NCBI GenBank assembly: GCA_018897105.1
Contig: JAHILF010000040.1
Coordinates: forward strand, 1-64,000
DNA: 64,000 nt
Origin: Pseudomonadota bacterium
GTDB lineage: Bacteria > Desulfobacterota > Desulfobulbia > Desulfobulbales > SURF-16
Direction of reading: 5' to 3'
Shown: positions 49,050 through 58,000 of the stretch, piece after piece
Layout: every line of letters begins with the position of its first letter
How positions within the stretch are numbered: the first letter of the stretch is position 1
Position numbers and translations under genes: made by a program
Notes under the pieces: generated by a model
The model's database searches: none
What the model saw: only the letters and a program-made list of their open reading frames with translations
Told to the model about the DNA's origin: nothing

Positions 49050-50678
49050 ATGAAAAAATTCATCTGCCAATTACTGGCAATTCCTCTTCTTTTATCACTT
49101 ACTGCATGGTCGGGTTTTGCCGCAGAGGAATATGCGCCACAACTCTTTACCGAAGCAGCCGCGACCCATCAGGCAGAAAATGCCCAATTCAAGGCCGGCG
49201 TGGAAAAAAGGATGCGATACACCGGCATCGATTTCAGTCGTCTGCTGACCCCGGGGCAACTCAAAAAGGGTCAAGCCATCGATTTCACCTTGGCCCCCAA
49301 AGAAGGCCAGCCGCAGCAGATCACCAAATTTGAGCTGAAACTCTTTGACGATGTCAAATACATCCTGGTGCTTGAGCGGGCGGCGAACGAATCCCCTGAC
49401 GGAACGACCATTACCTGGTACGGCTCTCTGGAAGGCGAGATAGACAGCAAGGTCATCCTGGTCAGCTCCGACGGGGTCCTTTCCGGCAACATCACCCTGG
49501 CCGATGGTCAATCCTTCCAGATCAGATACCGGGGCAACGGCATCCACGTCATCCGGGAAATCGACCAGAGCAAATATGGGACCGAACTTGAACCGGTTGA
49601 GCAGCGACTGCCGGATGATTTTGACCCAAACGAGGCAATTGATCAGCAGGACACATCCACCCCTTATGACACTGACGACGAGGACCCGGCAACTGATCCG
49701 TCCCAATATGACGAAACCGGGGCCACCATTGATGTCATGGTTGTTTATACCCCTGCATCCCGGATTGCCAACGGTGGGACAGCAGGCATGAACACCCTGA
49801 TCGACCTGGCGATGGCCGAAACAAACACCGGCTATGGCAACAGCAATGTGGTCCAGCGAGTCAACGTGGTGCATCGCCAGGAAGTGACCTACACGGAATC
49901 CACTGCGCCGAATTCGGAAAGCACCATTGTTTTCGATGATGCCCTGGATGCCCTAGAGGGAACGAGCGACGGGGAAATAGACAACGTTCATACCCTGAGG
50001 AACGATTACGCGGCCGACATTGTTTCCCTCTTTGTCCATGATCCCGTCACCGGCTGGTGCGGCAAGAGCAATATCATGGGTACGGAATCCCATACCTTTG
50101 AAAACCAGGCCTTTAATGTGGTTGATTGGGACTGTGCCACCGGCTATTACTCTTTTGCCCATGAAATGGGGCATAACATGGGCTCCCGCCATGACCGCGC
50201 CCATGACAGCTCGGATGGCGTCTTTTCCTACAGCCACGGGTACCAGGATCCTGAAGGGGACTTCCGCACCATCATGGCGTACGACTGCCCTGGAGGCTGC
50301 GACCGCGTTAACCACTGGTCAAACGTTAACATTGACTATGTGGTAGGTGCGACAAACTACGGGCCCACCGGCGTTATCTACACCGCAACCAATTCCGCCG
50401 CCAACTGGCGCTCCTTGAACAACGTCCGGGACACGGTGGCCAACTGGCGGCCCCGCTGGATCTATGTCAACGGCAGCTATATAGGAACGGAGTGGGGCTT
50501 AAGCGCCACCCCTTACAACACCATCAGCGAAGGGGTAAACCACATAGGCCAATTCGCCGAGGATCCGCGACTCTACATTGCCCCGGGCACCTATACCGGC
50601 GCCGGCAATGAACCGATAACCATCTTAAAAGCGATGACTATTGCCCCCTGGGGAACCGGCTCCATAACTATTGAATAG
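49050..50678 (+). CDS. Secreted reprolysin-like zinc metalloprotease
   Basis: 542 residues. A signal peptide (1-24) and a propeptide-like region (25-225) precede the catalytic domain, which begins near IDVMVVYTPASR. The zinc motif HEMGHNMGSRHD is complete (His371, Glu372, His375, His381) and the Met-turn appears as TIMAYDC, so this is a metzincin of the reprolysin/M12B-like type. The C-terminal end (YVNGSYIGTEWGLSATPYNTISEGVNHI) is beta-helix-like. Its start is 11 bases after fibre gene C, so it belongs to the operon; it may trim the exported fibres. Confidence 0.88.
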   Translation: MKKFICQLLAIPLLLSLTAWSGFAAEEYAPQLFTEAAATHQAENAQFKAGVEKRMRYTGIDFSRLLTPGQLKKGQAIDFTLAPKEGQPQQITKFELKLFDDVKYILVLERAANESPDGTTITWYGSLEGEIDSKVILVSSDGVLSGNITLADGQSFQIRYRGNGIHVIREIDQSKYGTELEPVEQRLPDDFDPNEAIDQQDTSTPYDTDDEDPATDPSQYDETGATIDVMVVYTPASRIANGGTAGMNTLIDLAMAETNTGYGNSNVVQRVNVVHRQEVTYTESTAPNSESTIVFDDALDALEGTSDGEIDNVHTLRNDYAADIVSLFVHDPVTGWCGKSNIMGTESHTFENQAFNVVDWDCATGYYSFAHEMGHNMGSRHDRAHDSSDGVFSYSHGYQDPEGDFRTIMAYDCPGGCDRVNHWSNVNIDYVVGATNYGPTGVIYTATNSAANWRSLNNVRDTVANWRPRWIYVNGSYIGTEWGLSATPYNTISEGVNHIGQFAEDPRLYIAPGTYTGAGNEPITILKAMTIAPWGTGSITIE

Positions 50679-50701
50679 TGATCGGAGTTAACAAGGGAAA
50701 T

Positions 50702-50740
50702 CCTTAACCTTGGCGGTGTTGTCCGGTGCCAAGGTTAAGG
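50702..50740. terminator. Strong hairpin after the metalloprotease gene
   Basis: CCTTAACCTTGGC (50702-50714) pairs perfectly with GCCAAGGTTAAGG (50728-50740); the loop is 13 bases. The T-tract is weak. It ends the first fibre operon. Confidence 0.6.
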
Positions 50741-50753
50741 TGATCATAACCCT

Positions 50754-50938
50754 TAGGGGCTCGGAAAATGCCAAAATACCATAACGCATCCCGTCTTCAG
50801 GCCATCTTTGGCCGCGGCCTCAATCGCAAAATCCTCGCCGGAGCACAGCTACGCCTGCGGTTTTGCTCAATCTGCGCAACCAAATCTGACCCAAATCCGG
50901 GCGCGATCCAGGTAAATTAACATTTTCCGAGTCCCTTA
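50754..50938 (-). repeat. 180-bp MITE-like element, copy 2
   Basis: Bounded by imperfect inverted repeats (AGGGGCTCGGAAAATG at the left; CATTTTCCGAGTCCCTT at the right). On the minus strand the core reads GGATTTGGGTCAGATTTGG ... GAGCAAAACCGC ... GCCGCGGCCAAAGATGG, as in the element at 25380-25560. The terminal repeats differ between the two copies while the core agrees. It overlaps the last codons of the beta-helix gene. Confidence 0.65.
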
Positions 50939-53923
50939 ATTGCAACTGCTGTCCAATGCGGTAAAAAACGCATCATATGCTCCGACACAGGTAAAACCTG
51001 TACCCGATACAGACCCGCCCAGCTTGCTAGCTGCGATTTTTGCTGTTGAAGTGCTATCATTCAAAATACTGTTTGTCGCACCGCTCATGCTGGAGGTGTT
51101 GATCGTTGGCGAGGAATAATCATCGTTAAACACGCCTCGATTGATAGTTGTCCCCATTGAAGCGCTAGCTGTTACATTTGTCATTGCCGGAGAGGAATAG
51201 TTGCCGTTTATAACACCATAACAATAAGTCCCCCCGGTAGCTGTGGCGCTTACATTTCTCATTGCCGGCGAAGAGGAATAGTTAGACACGCCGAGATTGT
51301 GAGAGCCCCCGGAAGCCGTGGCGGTTACTCGCGTTATATCAGGCGAGGCACTGTCATTTCGCATAGCAATAGAATAATAGCTTCCTCCCTTGTTCTCTAC
51401 TGCAAGAGCCCGTATCTCCGCATTGTCAGCTCCTGACACTGTGGCTGATGTTGCATCATACGAACCACTGCTGTGAGTAGATGTTATGGTCGTTGTATTC
51501 TCTCCACTTCCCTCTATGTCCACATATGACTGCATGGCAAGTCCATTATTGCCAAGATCGTAAATGCCGGCATCGAGCCTGATCGTATAGCGGTTTGTTG
51601 CTGAAGCTGCGCCAAGGCCGCTGATTTCATTGCTTACTGCAAGCAGTAGTATGCCGTTTTCCGTGTCACTGCCTGAAGCAGGAACAAAAAGCTGATTCCC
51701 TGTTATGATGATGCCGTTACTTGATACGTTAACCATCACAGGTGAGGAGGCGGCGTTATTTCTTACGCCGTAACTGGAAGTCCCACCGTTAGCCCTGGCT
51801 GTTACATTTATCATTGCCGGAAAAGAGGAGGTGTTGTTCAACACGCCCGTATTATTGTCACTTCCCCCGGAAGCGGTGGTAATGACATTGGTCATTGCCG
51901 GCGAAGAGGAGTAATTTAACACGCCGTAATTATAGTTTGTTCCCCCGGAAGCCGTTACGGTTACATTGGTCATCTCAGGTGAGGACAACATGTTATATAC
52001 GCCGTAACTGTAGACCCCCCCGGAAGCGCTGGCCGACACATTGGTCATTACCGGAGAGGAGGAGGAGTTATACACTCCTAGATTGGCCTCGATTCCTCCA
52101 GAAGCGACGGCGGTTACATTGGTTATATCAGGCGCGGCAAACTCATTGACAATTGCAATAGAATCTGAGCCTCCTCCTCCTCGGTTCTCTATCGTAAGAA
52201 ACCGCATCTCCGCATTATCAGCTCCCGACACTGTGGCTAAAAATTCTAGCGGACCGCCGCTGTGAGTAGAGGTAATAGTCGTTGTATTTTCTCCGCTTCC
52301 CTCTATGTCTACATATGGTTGCATGGCAAGTCCATTATTACCAAGGTCGTAGATACCGGCATCGAGCCTGATCGTATAGCGGTTTGTTGCTGACGCTGCG
52401 CCAAGGCCGCTGATCTCATTGCTGACTGCAAGCAGAAGTGTGCCGTTATCCGCGTCACTGCCCGAAGCACGAACAAAAAGCTGATTCCCTGTTATGATAA
52501 TACCGTTACTGGATACAACAACCATCCGCGGCGAAGAGGAGAAGTTAGACACACCGTAACTTAAAGTTCCCCCGGAAGCGCTGGCGGTTACAAATGTCAT
52601 CGCAGGAGAGGATAAGGTGGAGTTATACACGCCTCGATTGACCTTTCCCCCGGAAGCGTTCGCGGTTACATTGGTCATTGCCGGAGAGGAGGAGGAGTTA
52701 TACACACCGGTAGAGTTCGTTCCTCCGGAAGCCCTGGCGCTTACATGTGTTATCTCGGGCGATACAGAGTCATTGAAAATTGCCAGGGAATTTGTACCCC
52801 CTCCCTGGTTCTCTACCGTGAGAAACCGTATCTCCGCATTATCAGCTCCCGACACTGTGGCTGAATTTGCAACAAAAACTGTGCTGTGAGTAGAGGTTAT
52901 GGTCGTCGAATTCTCTCCGCTTCCCGCAATGTCCACATATGGTTGCATGGCAAGTCCGTTATTGCCAAGGTCAAAGATTCCCGGCATTAGCCGTATCAGG
53001 CAGGTGTTTGTTGCGTCTGGCGTGCCGCACCATGCCGCAAGGTCATTCATTGCATCCAGCGGACTTGTATAGTCTCCCCCGCTCTGCGCCACTATGGCCA
53101 CCTTGCCGTATAATGAGCCGGCATGGGTATGTGACGAGGCGGCAAAGCCAGTCGAGTCCATGCCGTCGAGCAGATCCGCGTCCAGGTTCGAACCGGAACC
53201 ATCGGCCGCCTTGATGGCGGCAACCGCCTCGGGATCGGCATACCTCGTATGGTGGGCTGATACCGCTGCCGCATGGCTTGCGATATCAGCATCGATCTCA
53301 ACCGATTCATCCAAGTCGGTAGCATTGAGGCCGTCCAAGGTGTCGGCATTACCCGCAGTGCCTGCATAATTGACAGTAATGTCGTCTGGAATCTGGGCAT
53401 CAATCGCTGCATCGGTCAGGTCGGTAAAGCTTGTGGTCTTTACATGGTGGGCCGAGGCGTCCGTTTCATGGTTTGAAAAAATTAAGGCCGAAGTGAAGTC
53501 CGCCGCATGGGAGCCGTCCAGGGTGTCGGCATCGCCCGACTTCATGGAAAAGGAGGTGGAGGTCAGCTGCTGGCGGGGGCTCAAGGTTTCCCAGATGGAT
53601 GTGCCCGTGTTATAGATATTGACTTCGAGAAATAACGGCTCCGTATCGAACAGATCCACGGGAAAATCGCTTATCGCACCGAGCTGGAGATTGTAGATCC
53701 CTTCAATGACCGTAACGCTTTGATCCTCGGTCCAGTGACAACTCCCGCCGGTTTCCGAGTCGCAGATATAAAAACGCATGTCATAGACGCCTTCAAGCGG
53801 GACGCCGCCTGAATCCGTCAGTTTGCCTTGAAAATTGATGATCTCCGGCACCGCCCACGCCGTTGCGCCGAAGAACAGCAGCATGACAAACACGCCCATG
53901 ATTGTGACAATCCGTTTCTTCAT
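50936..53923 (-). CDS. Secreted beta-helix protein D with three repeated modules
   Basis: 995 residues from ATG 53923 behind GGGAGGG; an earlier in-frame start is less likely. A signal peptide and the shared module (INFQGKLTDSGGVPLEGVYDMRF ... PRQQLTSTSFSM) are followed by DADTLDG units. Three modules then each hold a set like GIYDLGNNGLAMQPYVDIEGSGENTTTITSTHS. Each also carries ladders of SSPAMTNVTASASGG of about 23 residues, the coil length expected of a right-handed parallel beta-helix. The last module is shorter and ends in GTGFTCVGAYDAFFTALDSSCN. A surface or matrix role is inferred. Its own c-di-GMP riboswitch is upstream. Confidence 0.82.
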   Translation of the reverse strand: MKKRIVTIMGVFVMLLFFGATAWAVPEIINFQGKLTDSGGVPLEGVYDMRFYICDSETGGSCHWTEDQSVTVIEGIYNLQLGAISDFPVDLFDTEPLFLEVNIYNTGTSIWETLSPRQQLTSTSFSMKSGDADTLDGSHAADFTSALIFSNHETDASAHHVKTTSFTDLTDAAIDAQIPDDITVNYAGTAGNADTLDGLNATDLDESVEIDADIASHAAAVSAHHTRYADPEAVAAIKAADGSGSNLDADLLDGMDSTGFAASSHTHAGSLYGKVAIVAQSGGDYTSPLDAMNDLAAWCGTPDATNTCLIRLMPGIFDLGNNGLAMQPYVDIAGSGENSTTITSTHSTVFVANSATVSGADNAEIRFLTVENQGGGTNSLAIFNDSVSPEITHVSARASGGTNSTGVYNSSSSPAMTNVTANASGGKVNRGVYNSTLSSPAMTFVTASASGGTLSYGVSNFSSSPRMVVVSSNGIIITGNQLFVRASGSDADNGTLLLAVSNEISGLGAASATNRYTIRLDAGIYDLGNNGLAMQPYVDIEGSGENTTTITSTHSGGPLEFLATVSGADNAEMRFLTIENRGGGGSDSIAIVNEFAAPDITNVTAVASGGIEANLGVYNSSSSPVMTNVSASASGGVYSYGVYNMLSSPEMTNVTVTASGGTNYNYGVLNYSSSPAMTNVITTASGGSDNNTGVLNNTSSFPAMINVTARANGGTSSYGVRNNAASSPVMVNVSSNGIIITGNQLFVPASGSDTENGILLLAVSNEISGLGAASATNRYTIRLDAGIYDLGNNGLAMQSYVDIEGSGENTTTITSTHSSGSYDATSATVSGADNAEIRALAVENKGGSYYSIAMRNDSASPDITRVTATASGGSHNLGVSNYSSSPAMRNVSATATGGTYCYGVINGNYSSPAMTNVTASASMGTTINRGVFNDDYSSPTINTSSMSGATNSILNDSTSTAKIAASKLGGSVSGTGFTCVGAYDAFFTALDSSCN

Positions 53924-54039
53924 GTTTCTCCCTCCCTTATGTCTGCGGCAAGAGCATTGCATTGAGAAATTGGCACAGGGGGACTCAGTACCCGGATAAA
54001 GCCTATTTTTTCGTTGTTAATTTTTTTTGGGCACCTCAC

Positions 54040-54131
54040 AAAAAAAGCCGGGTTACCATAAGTTGGCAACCCGGCTAACTTTAAAAAGCCCCGTGGCTTT
54101 CCGTCCCCACCTTCCAATGGGTTTGGCTTTA
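54040..54131 (-). promoter_or_regulatory. c-di-GMP-I (GEMM) riboswitch, copy 2, for the beta-helix gene
   Basis: On the minus strand: AAAGCCAAACCCATTGG, AGGTGGGGACGGAAAGCCACGGGGC, then TTAGCCGGGTTGCC. The hairpin GCCGGGTTGCC with GGTAACCCGGC is followed by TTTTTT, which makes a clear terminator sharing the aptamer's last arm. It lies about 120 bases before the beta-helix gene. Confidence 0.88.
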
Positions 54132-54449
54132 TTTTTTTGAAGCTGCCCGCTATAGATTTTCAAATAAAGGGCATTGCCACTGAAAATTATGAGCCAGAAA
54201 TTATTTTTAAACCACAAAAGCCTAACTATTATAATAACATCTTGACCAAACGATCTTGCTTTAGTCAAGATGGCAAATTGTCGCGCAATCCATATGTTGG
54301 AAAAATTATTATCAGAAAAAACACGTATGCGTCATTTTACCACATTTACTTGCAGCAACAGTATGGGTAAATTATCCTTTATACGTGTTAGGGTGGCCTC
54401 AGCATATTGGCTATCCTCTTAAATCTTTCAGTTAAGTTTTCAGTTATTC
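54132..54449. other. Divergent AT-rich control region between two riboswitches
   Basis: About 320 bp, AT-rich, no gene. It must carry two divergent promoters, one for each riboswitch-led transcript, but I could not fix their -35/-10 boxes with confidence. No palindrome stands out. Confidence 0.45.
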
Positions 54450-54540
54450 GGACAAGGCCAAACCCATTGAGAAATGGGGACGGAAAGCCACGGGGCTTTC
54501 AGAGCTAGCCGGGTTGCCATGATGGTGATCCGGCTTTTTT
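54450..54540 (+). promoter_or_regulatory. c-di-GMP-I (GEMM) riboswitch, copy 3, for fibre B
   Basis: GGCCAAACCCATTGAGAAATGGGGACGGAAAGCC, CACGGGGCTTTC and GCTAGCCGGGTTGCC are in order; the hairpin GCCGGGTTGCC with GGTGATCCGGC is followed by TTTTTT. This copy differs from copy 1 by only a few bases. It lies about 200 bp before fibre gene B. Confidence 0.88.
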
Positions 54541-54738
54541 CGTTTTACCGGCTGCGGTACGAACTTGATGATATTCTTGGAATAATCCTCTCCGCAGTCT
54601 TGGTTTTCTATGGTATTTATACGTTGTGATAATTTTTTTTCCTCGCCAGGGATGGAAACTCGGGCAAAGAGGTGTCTTTTTTCTTTAAGCAACCTGCTAT
54701 TCATCGGGCAAATGTGAAAATGAAAAAGGGAGGGAGAA

Positions 54739-57330
54739 ATGAGAAGATTATGGTCAATTACGGGAATTATCGTCTTTTCCGTCATGATCAGCTGCAAGCT
54801 GGTTTTGGCGGTTCCGCAAAACATTAATTTCCAGGGCAAGCTGACCGACAGCGCGGAGTTGCCATTAAACGGCACCTTTAACATGCAGTTCTTTCTCTGT
54901 GATGCCGTAACCGGGGGCACCTGCTTTTGGAACGAAACCCAGGCCGTTACAATGACAAACGGCATTTACGATGTCCAGTTGGGCAAGGATGTGGCCTTTC
55001 CGGCCGGCCTGTTTGCCACAGAGCTTTTTCTTGAAGTGCGAATCTATAATGTGAACACAACCACCTGGGAGATCCTTACCCCCCGACAAAAGCTGACCTC
55101 AACCCCTTACGCCATGGTGACCGAGGATGCCCAAACCCTGTCAGGGTACGCGGCAATGGATTTTGCCGAGGTGGGACACGACCATGACGCCACCTATGTC
55201 AATGAAGGCCAGCCATTATCAGTCTCCCAAACCATGCTGGTTGACGGCGCGGCCCTTGTCGAAATTCTTGACGATGACGGTTCGGGCTCAGGCCTTGACG
55301 CCGATCTCCTTGACGGGCTGCATGCCGGCTCTTTCCTGCAGACAGCCGGCGACTTCGGCCGTTCCGGGGTGGCTGCCAACCTGTACGAGGGGAGCGCAAC
55401 ACTTACTTCCCGATACGTCAACGAGGGCCAGGCTTCCTCCATTACCTCAGCCATGCTGATCGACGGCGTCGCCCTGGCCGAGATCCTGGATGATGACGGC
55501 GCGGGCTCAGGCCTTGACGCCGATCGCCTTGACGGCAACCACGCAAGCGCCTTTGCCCCCACCTCCCACTGGCATTCCTTTCTCAACGCCTCGGACGGGG
55601 CCCCAACCAATGCCCTCTCTGTTGATGCTGACGGTGATGTGGGTATCGGCACCACCAGTCCGGGGTATCCGTTGACGGTTCTGGGAGCAAACAGATCCTC
55701 CGCCGCCTGGATTGGAAACGACGGTTATTACACCGGCACCACATCTGGTTTATATATCAACTCATATGATAACACCACCGGTGGCACCAACTACCGTTAC
55801 GGCATTCAATCCTATACTTCTAATGATAATATGGCCTATGGCGCCTATCTTTCTTCCAGTGGATCAGGCCCTGCACCTTCATATGGGCTATACAGCTACA
55901 GCATTAACACTTATACAGACGGCACTACTGGCACAGCCTATGGCGGCTATCTGACCGGTTACTCCTCCCTGGGAACAGCCTATGGTAACAATTCCCGGGC
56001 CGAAGCCACTAACTCGGCCAGCACCGCAACTATCTATGGCTCATACAACTACGCCTATCATTTCGGCACAGGGGGCAATGTTTACGGCTCCTCTTCCAAT
56101 GTTTACGGCAGTGACACCGGGAACGTTTACGGCAACTATGCGTCTTCAAAAAAATTCAACGCAGACACCGGGGGTGATGCCTATGGCGGTTACTATATCG
56201 CCGATAACGACCGGAGTGGAGGCTCCTCATATGGTCTCTACAGCGAGGTTACCGGCGCCAATGGCACACGTTACGGACTTTATAACAAGGTCATAACCTC
56301 CGGGACCAATTCCTATGCCAACTACGGCGTCTATTCCCAGGTGACAAACACCAATGGCGGTTCGGTTTACGGCTATTACGCCAATCTCGACACCGGCAGT
56401 TTCACAAACGCCTATGGCGGTAACGTTGACATCGACACGAACACGACGGCAACGGGCACTCTATATGGTTACTTTACGAATCTCTCTCATGCCGGCATCT
56501 CCGGGGATGTCCATGGCGTTGCTTCAGTTGTCTCTGCCAGTAACACCGGCTACACCTACGGTGGGAGTTTTGCTGCATACAGCTATACTGGTGACACCGG
56601 CAGACTCTATGGCCTCTATTCCATCGTCGACAACGACACCTCCGGCAATAAATACGCCGGCTATTTCTTAAAAGACGGCGGCGGCAACTATGCCGGGTAT
56701 TTCTCCGGCAATGTTTATATCAGCGGCACCATGTCGGCCACCAGCAAATCTTTTGTCCAGCCCCACCGGGATGATCCCACGAAAGAGGTCGTCTATGTGT
56801 CCATGGAGAGCCCGGAAAACGTCATCTTTCTTAGGGGCAGCACCGAACTCATGGATGGCGAGGCGATTATCGACCTGCCGGAGGCCTGGCAACAGGCAGC
56901 CACTGAAGAGAGTCTGACGGTGACCGTAACCCCCAAACTGGGATGGGCCCCGCTCTATGTGGCGGAAATATCCCTTGATCAGGTCATCGTCCGCTCGGCC
57001 GAAACCCGCTATGGCGATGTGGCCTTCTCCTATCATATCAGCGCCCTGCGCCAGGGTTTTGAGGAGCATGAGGCCATCCAGGAAAACAGCCACTTCACGG
57101 CGGATAATGTCAGCGCCTGGGAGTTTGAAAACCGCTACAGCGATGACACCCCGACCAACAGGGCCATCAGGGAAATGCTCAAGGAAAACGGCATCATGAC
57201 CGCCGATGGCAAATTGAGTAAAGACATGGCTGCGAAACTCGGCTGGAAGCTTATTGATGATGAGGAAGATCCACATTTCCGCAGAGAACACGGCCTGCCT
57301 GATCGTGAAGAGCAAATGATGCAGGATTAA
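54739..57330 (+). CDS. Large secreted Tyr/Gly-ladder fibre protein B
   Basis: 863 residues from ATG 54739 behind GGGAGGGAG. Architecture is as in fibre A: signal peptide, shared module, VNEGQ/LDDDG repeats, VGIGTTSPGYPLTV, a YG-x-Y ladder and the C-terminal SFVQPHRDDPTKEVVYV domain. The first 310 and last 220 residues are nearly the same as in A, while the ladder between them differs much more. This pattern suggests a duplication followed by change in the exposed middle. A dockerin-like partner gene follows. Confidence 0.8.
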   Translation: MRRLWSITGIIVFSVMISCKLVLAVPQNINFQGKLTDSAELPLNGTFNMQFFLCDAVTGGTCFWNETQAVTMTNGIYDVQLGKDVAFPAGLFATELFLEVRIYNVNTTTWEILTPRQKLTSTPYAMVTEDAQTLSGYAAMDFAEVGHDHDATYVNEGQPLSVSQTMLVDGAALVEILDDDGSGSGLDADLLDGLHAGSFLQTAGDFGRSGVAANLYEGSATLTSRYVNEGQASSITSAMLIDGVALAEILDDDGAGSGLDADRLDGNHASAFAPTSHWHSFLNASDGAPTNALSVDADGDVGIGTTSPGYPLTVLGANRSSAAWIGNDGYYTGTTSGLYINSYDNTTGGTNYRYGIQSYTSNDNMAYGAYLSSSGSGPAPSYGLYSYSINTYTDGTTGTAYGGYLTGYSSLGTAYGNNSRAEATNSASTATIYGSYNYAYHFGTGGNVYGSSSNVYGSDTGNVYGNYASSKKFNADTGGDAYGGYYIADNDRSGGSSYGLYSEVTGANGTRYGLYNKVITSGTNSYANYGVYSQVTNTNGGSVYGYYANLDTGSFTNAYGGNVDIDTNTTATGTLYGYFTNLSHAGISGDVHGVASVVSASNTGYTYGGSFAAYSYTGDTGRLYGLYSIVDNDTSGNKYAGYFLKDGGGNYAGYFSGNVYISGTMSATSKSFVQPHRDDPTKEVVYVSMESPENVIFLRGSTELMDGEAIIDLPEAWQQAATEESLTVTVTPKLGWAPLYVAEISLDQVIVRSAETRYGDVAFSYHISALRQGFEEHEAIQENSHFTADNVSAWEFENRYSDDTPTNRAIREMLKENGIMTADGKLSKDMAAKLGWKLIDDEEDPHFRREHGLPDREEQMMQD

Positions 57331-57345
57331 TTACAGGGGGGAAAG

Positions 57346-57762
57346 ATGAAAAAGGAAAATATAAAAAGACAGGCCATTGTCCTGATGTTACTGGCAGGAG
57401 GGCTCCTGTGTCCCGCGCTGCTGCTTGCTGCCGCTTCAAGCACATCATTCAGCCTTGACACCTCTGTGGTCTCCGGTGGAGGAGGTGGTATGGCATCCGG
57501 CAGTTTTTCCAACAACGCCACCGTCGGGCAACCCACACCGATAATGGATCAGGATGATATCCCAGCCCCGCCACAATCAACCAGCTTTACCAATTCTCCA
57601 GGCTTCTGGTACACCATGGATGGCGCAGGATGTTCCGTCGCTGCTTTTGCTTCGTGCTTTGGGCTAATGAGCGCTGATCCTGGTTACAACCGGAGTTGTG
57701 ATTTTGACAAGGACAACGACATCGACGGCTCTGACCTGGCTGAACTTATTGCCTCTTACTGA
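57346..57762 (+). CDS. Small secreted protein with dockerin-like calcium loop, copy B
   Basis: 138 residues, 15 bases after fibre gene B, with CAGGGGGGAAAG ahead of the ATG. It has a signal peptide, a glycine-rich VSGGGGGMASGSFS stretch, and CDFDKDNDIDGSDLAELI at the end. About three quarters of its residues match the protein at 46497. Repeating the pair with the fibre suggests the two act together. Confidence 0.75.
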   Translation: MKKENIKRQAIVLMLLAGGLLCPALLLAAASSTSFSLDTSVVSGGGGGMASGSFSNNATVGQPTPIMDQDDIPAPPQSTSFTNSPGFWYTMDGAGCSVAAFASCFGLMSADPGYNRSCDFDKDNDIDGSDLAELIASY

Positions 57763-58000
57763 CCACAGGTACTTTTTTGAAGTGCGTCTCGCCAACGGGA
57801 GGTAAAAACATCTTATAAGCATTTGCTCACGCAGCAAAACAGGGGAAGAGACGGGACGTTCTTCAGATTATTTGTTTCTAGTCATTACGACATGAGTTAT
57901 AATATTAAGAGCCCAAGGCACGACTTAGCCCGCTTCGGCCGACGCCAAAGCCGCGGCTTCGGGCGATAGCAGGTTACTTAAAAACGAGGGAAGATTGATT
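57763..58000. other. Intergenic stretch with a GC-rich imperfect hairpin
   Basis: No gene seen. Bases around 57928-57967 (GCCCGCTTCGG ... CCGCGGCTTCGGGC) can fold imperfectly. It separates the fibre operon from the next gene. Confidence 0.35.

Noticed and set aside
43611..57762. Fibre genes as a prophage tail module
   Set aside because: VGIGTTSP and YG repeats recall tail fibres, but the proteins have signal peptides and riboswitch control, and no capsid, terminase or integrase is present.
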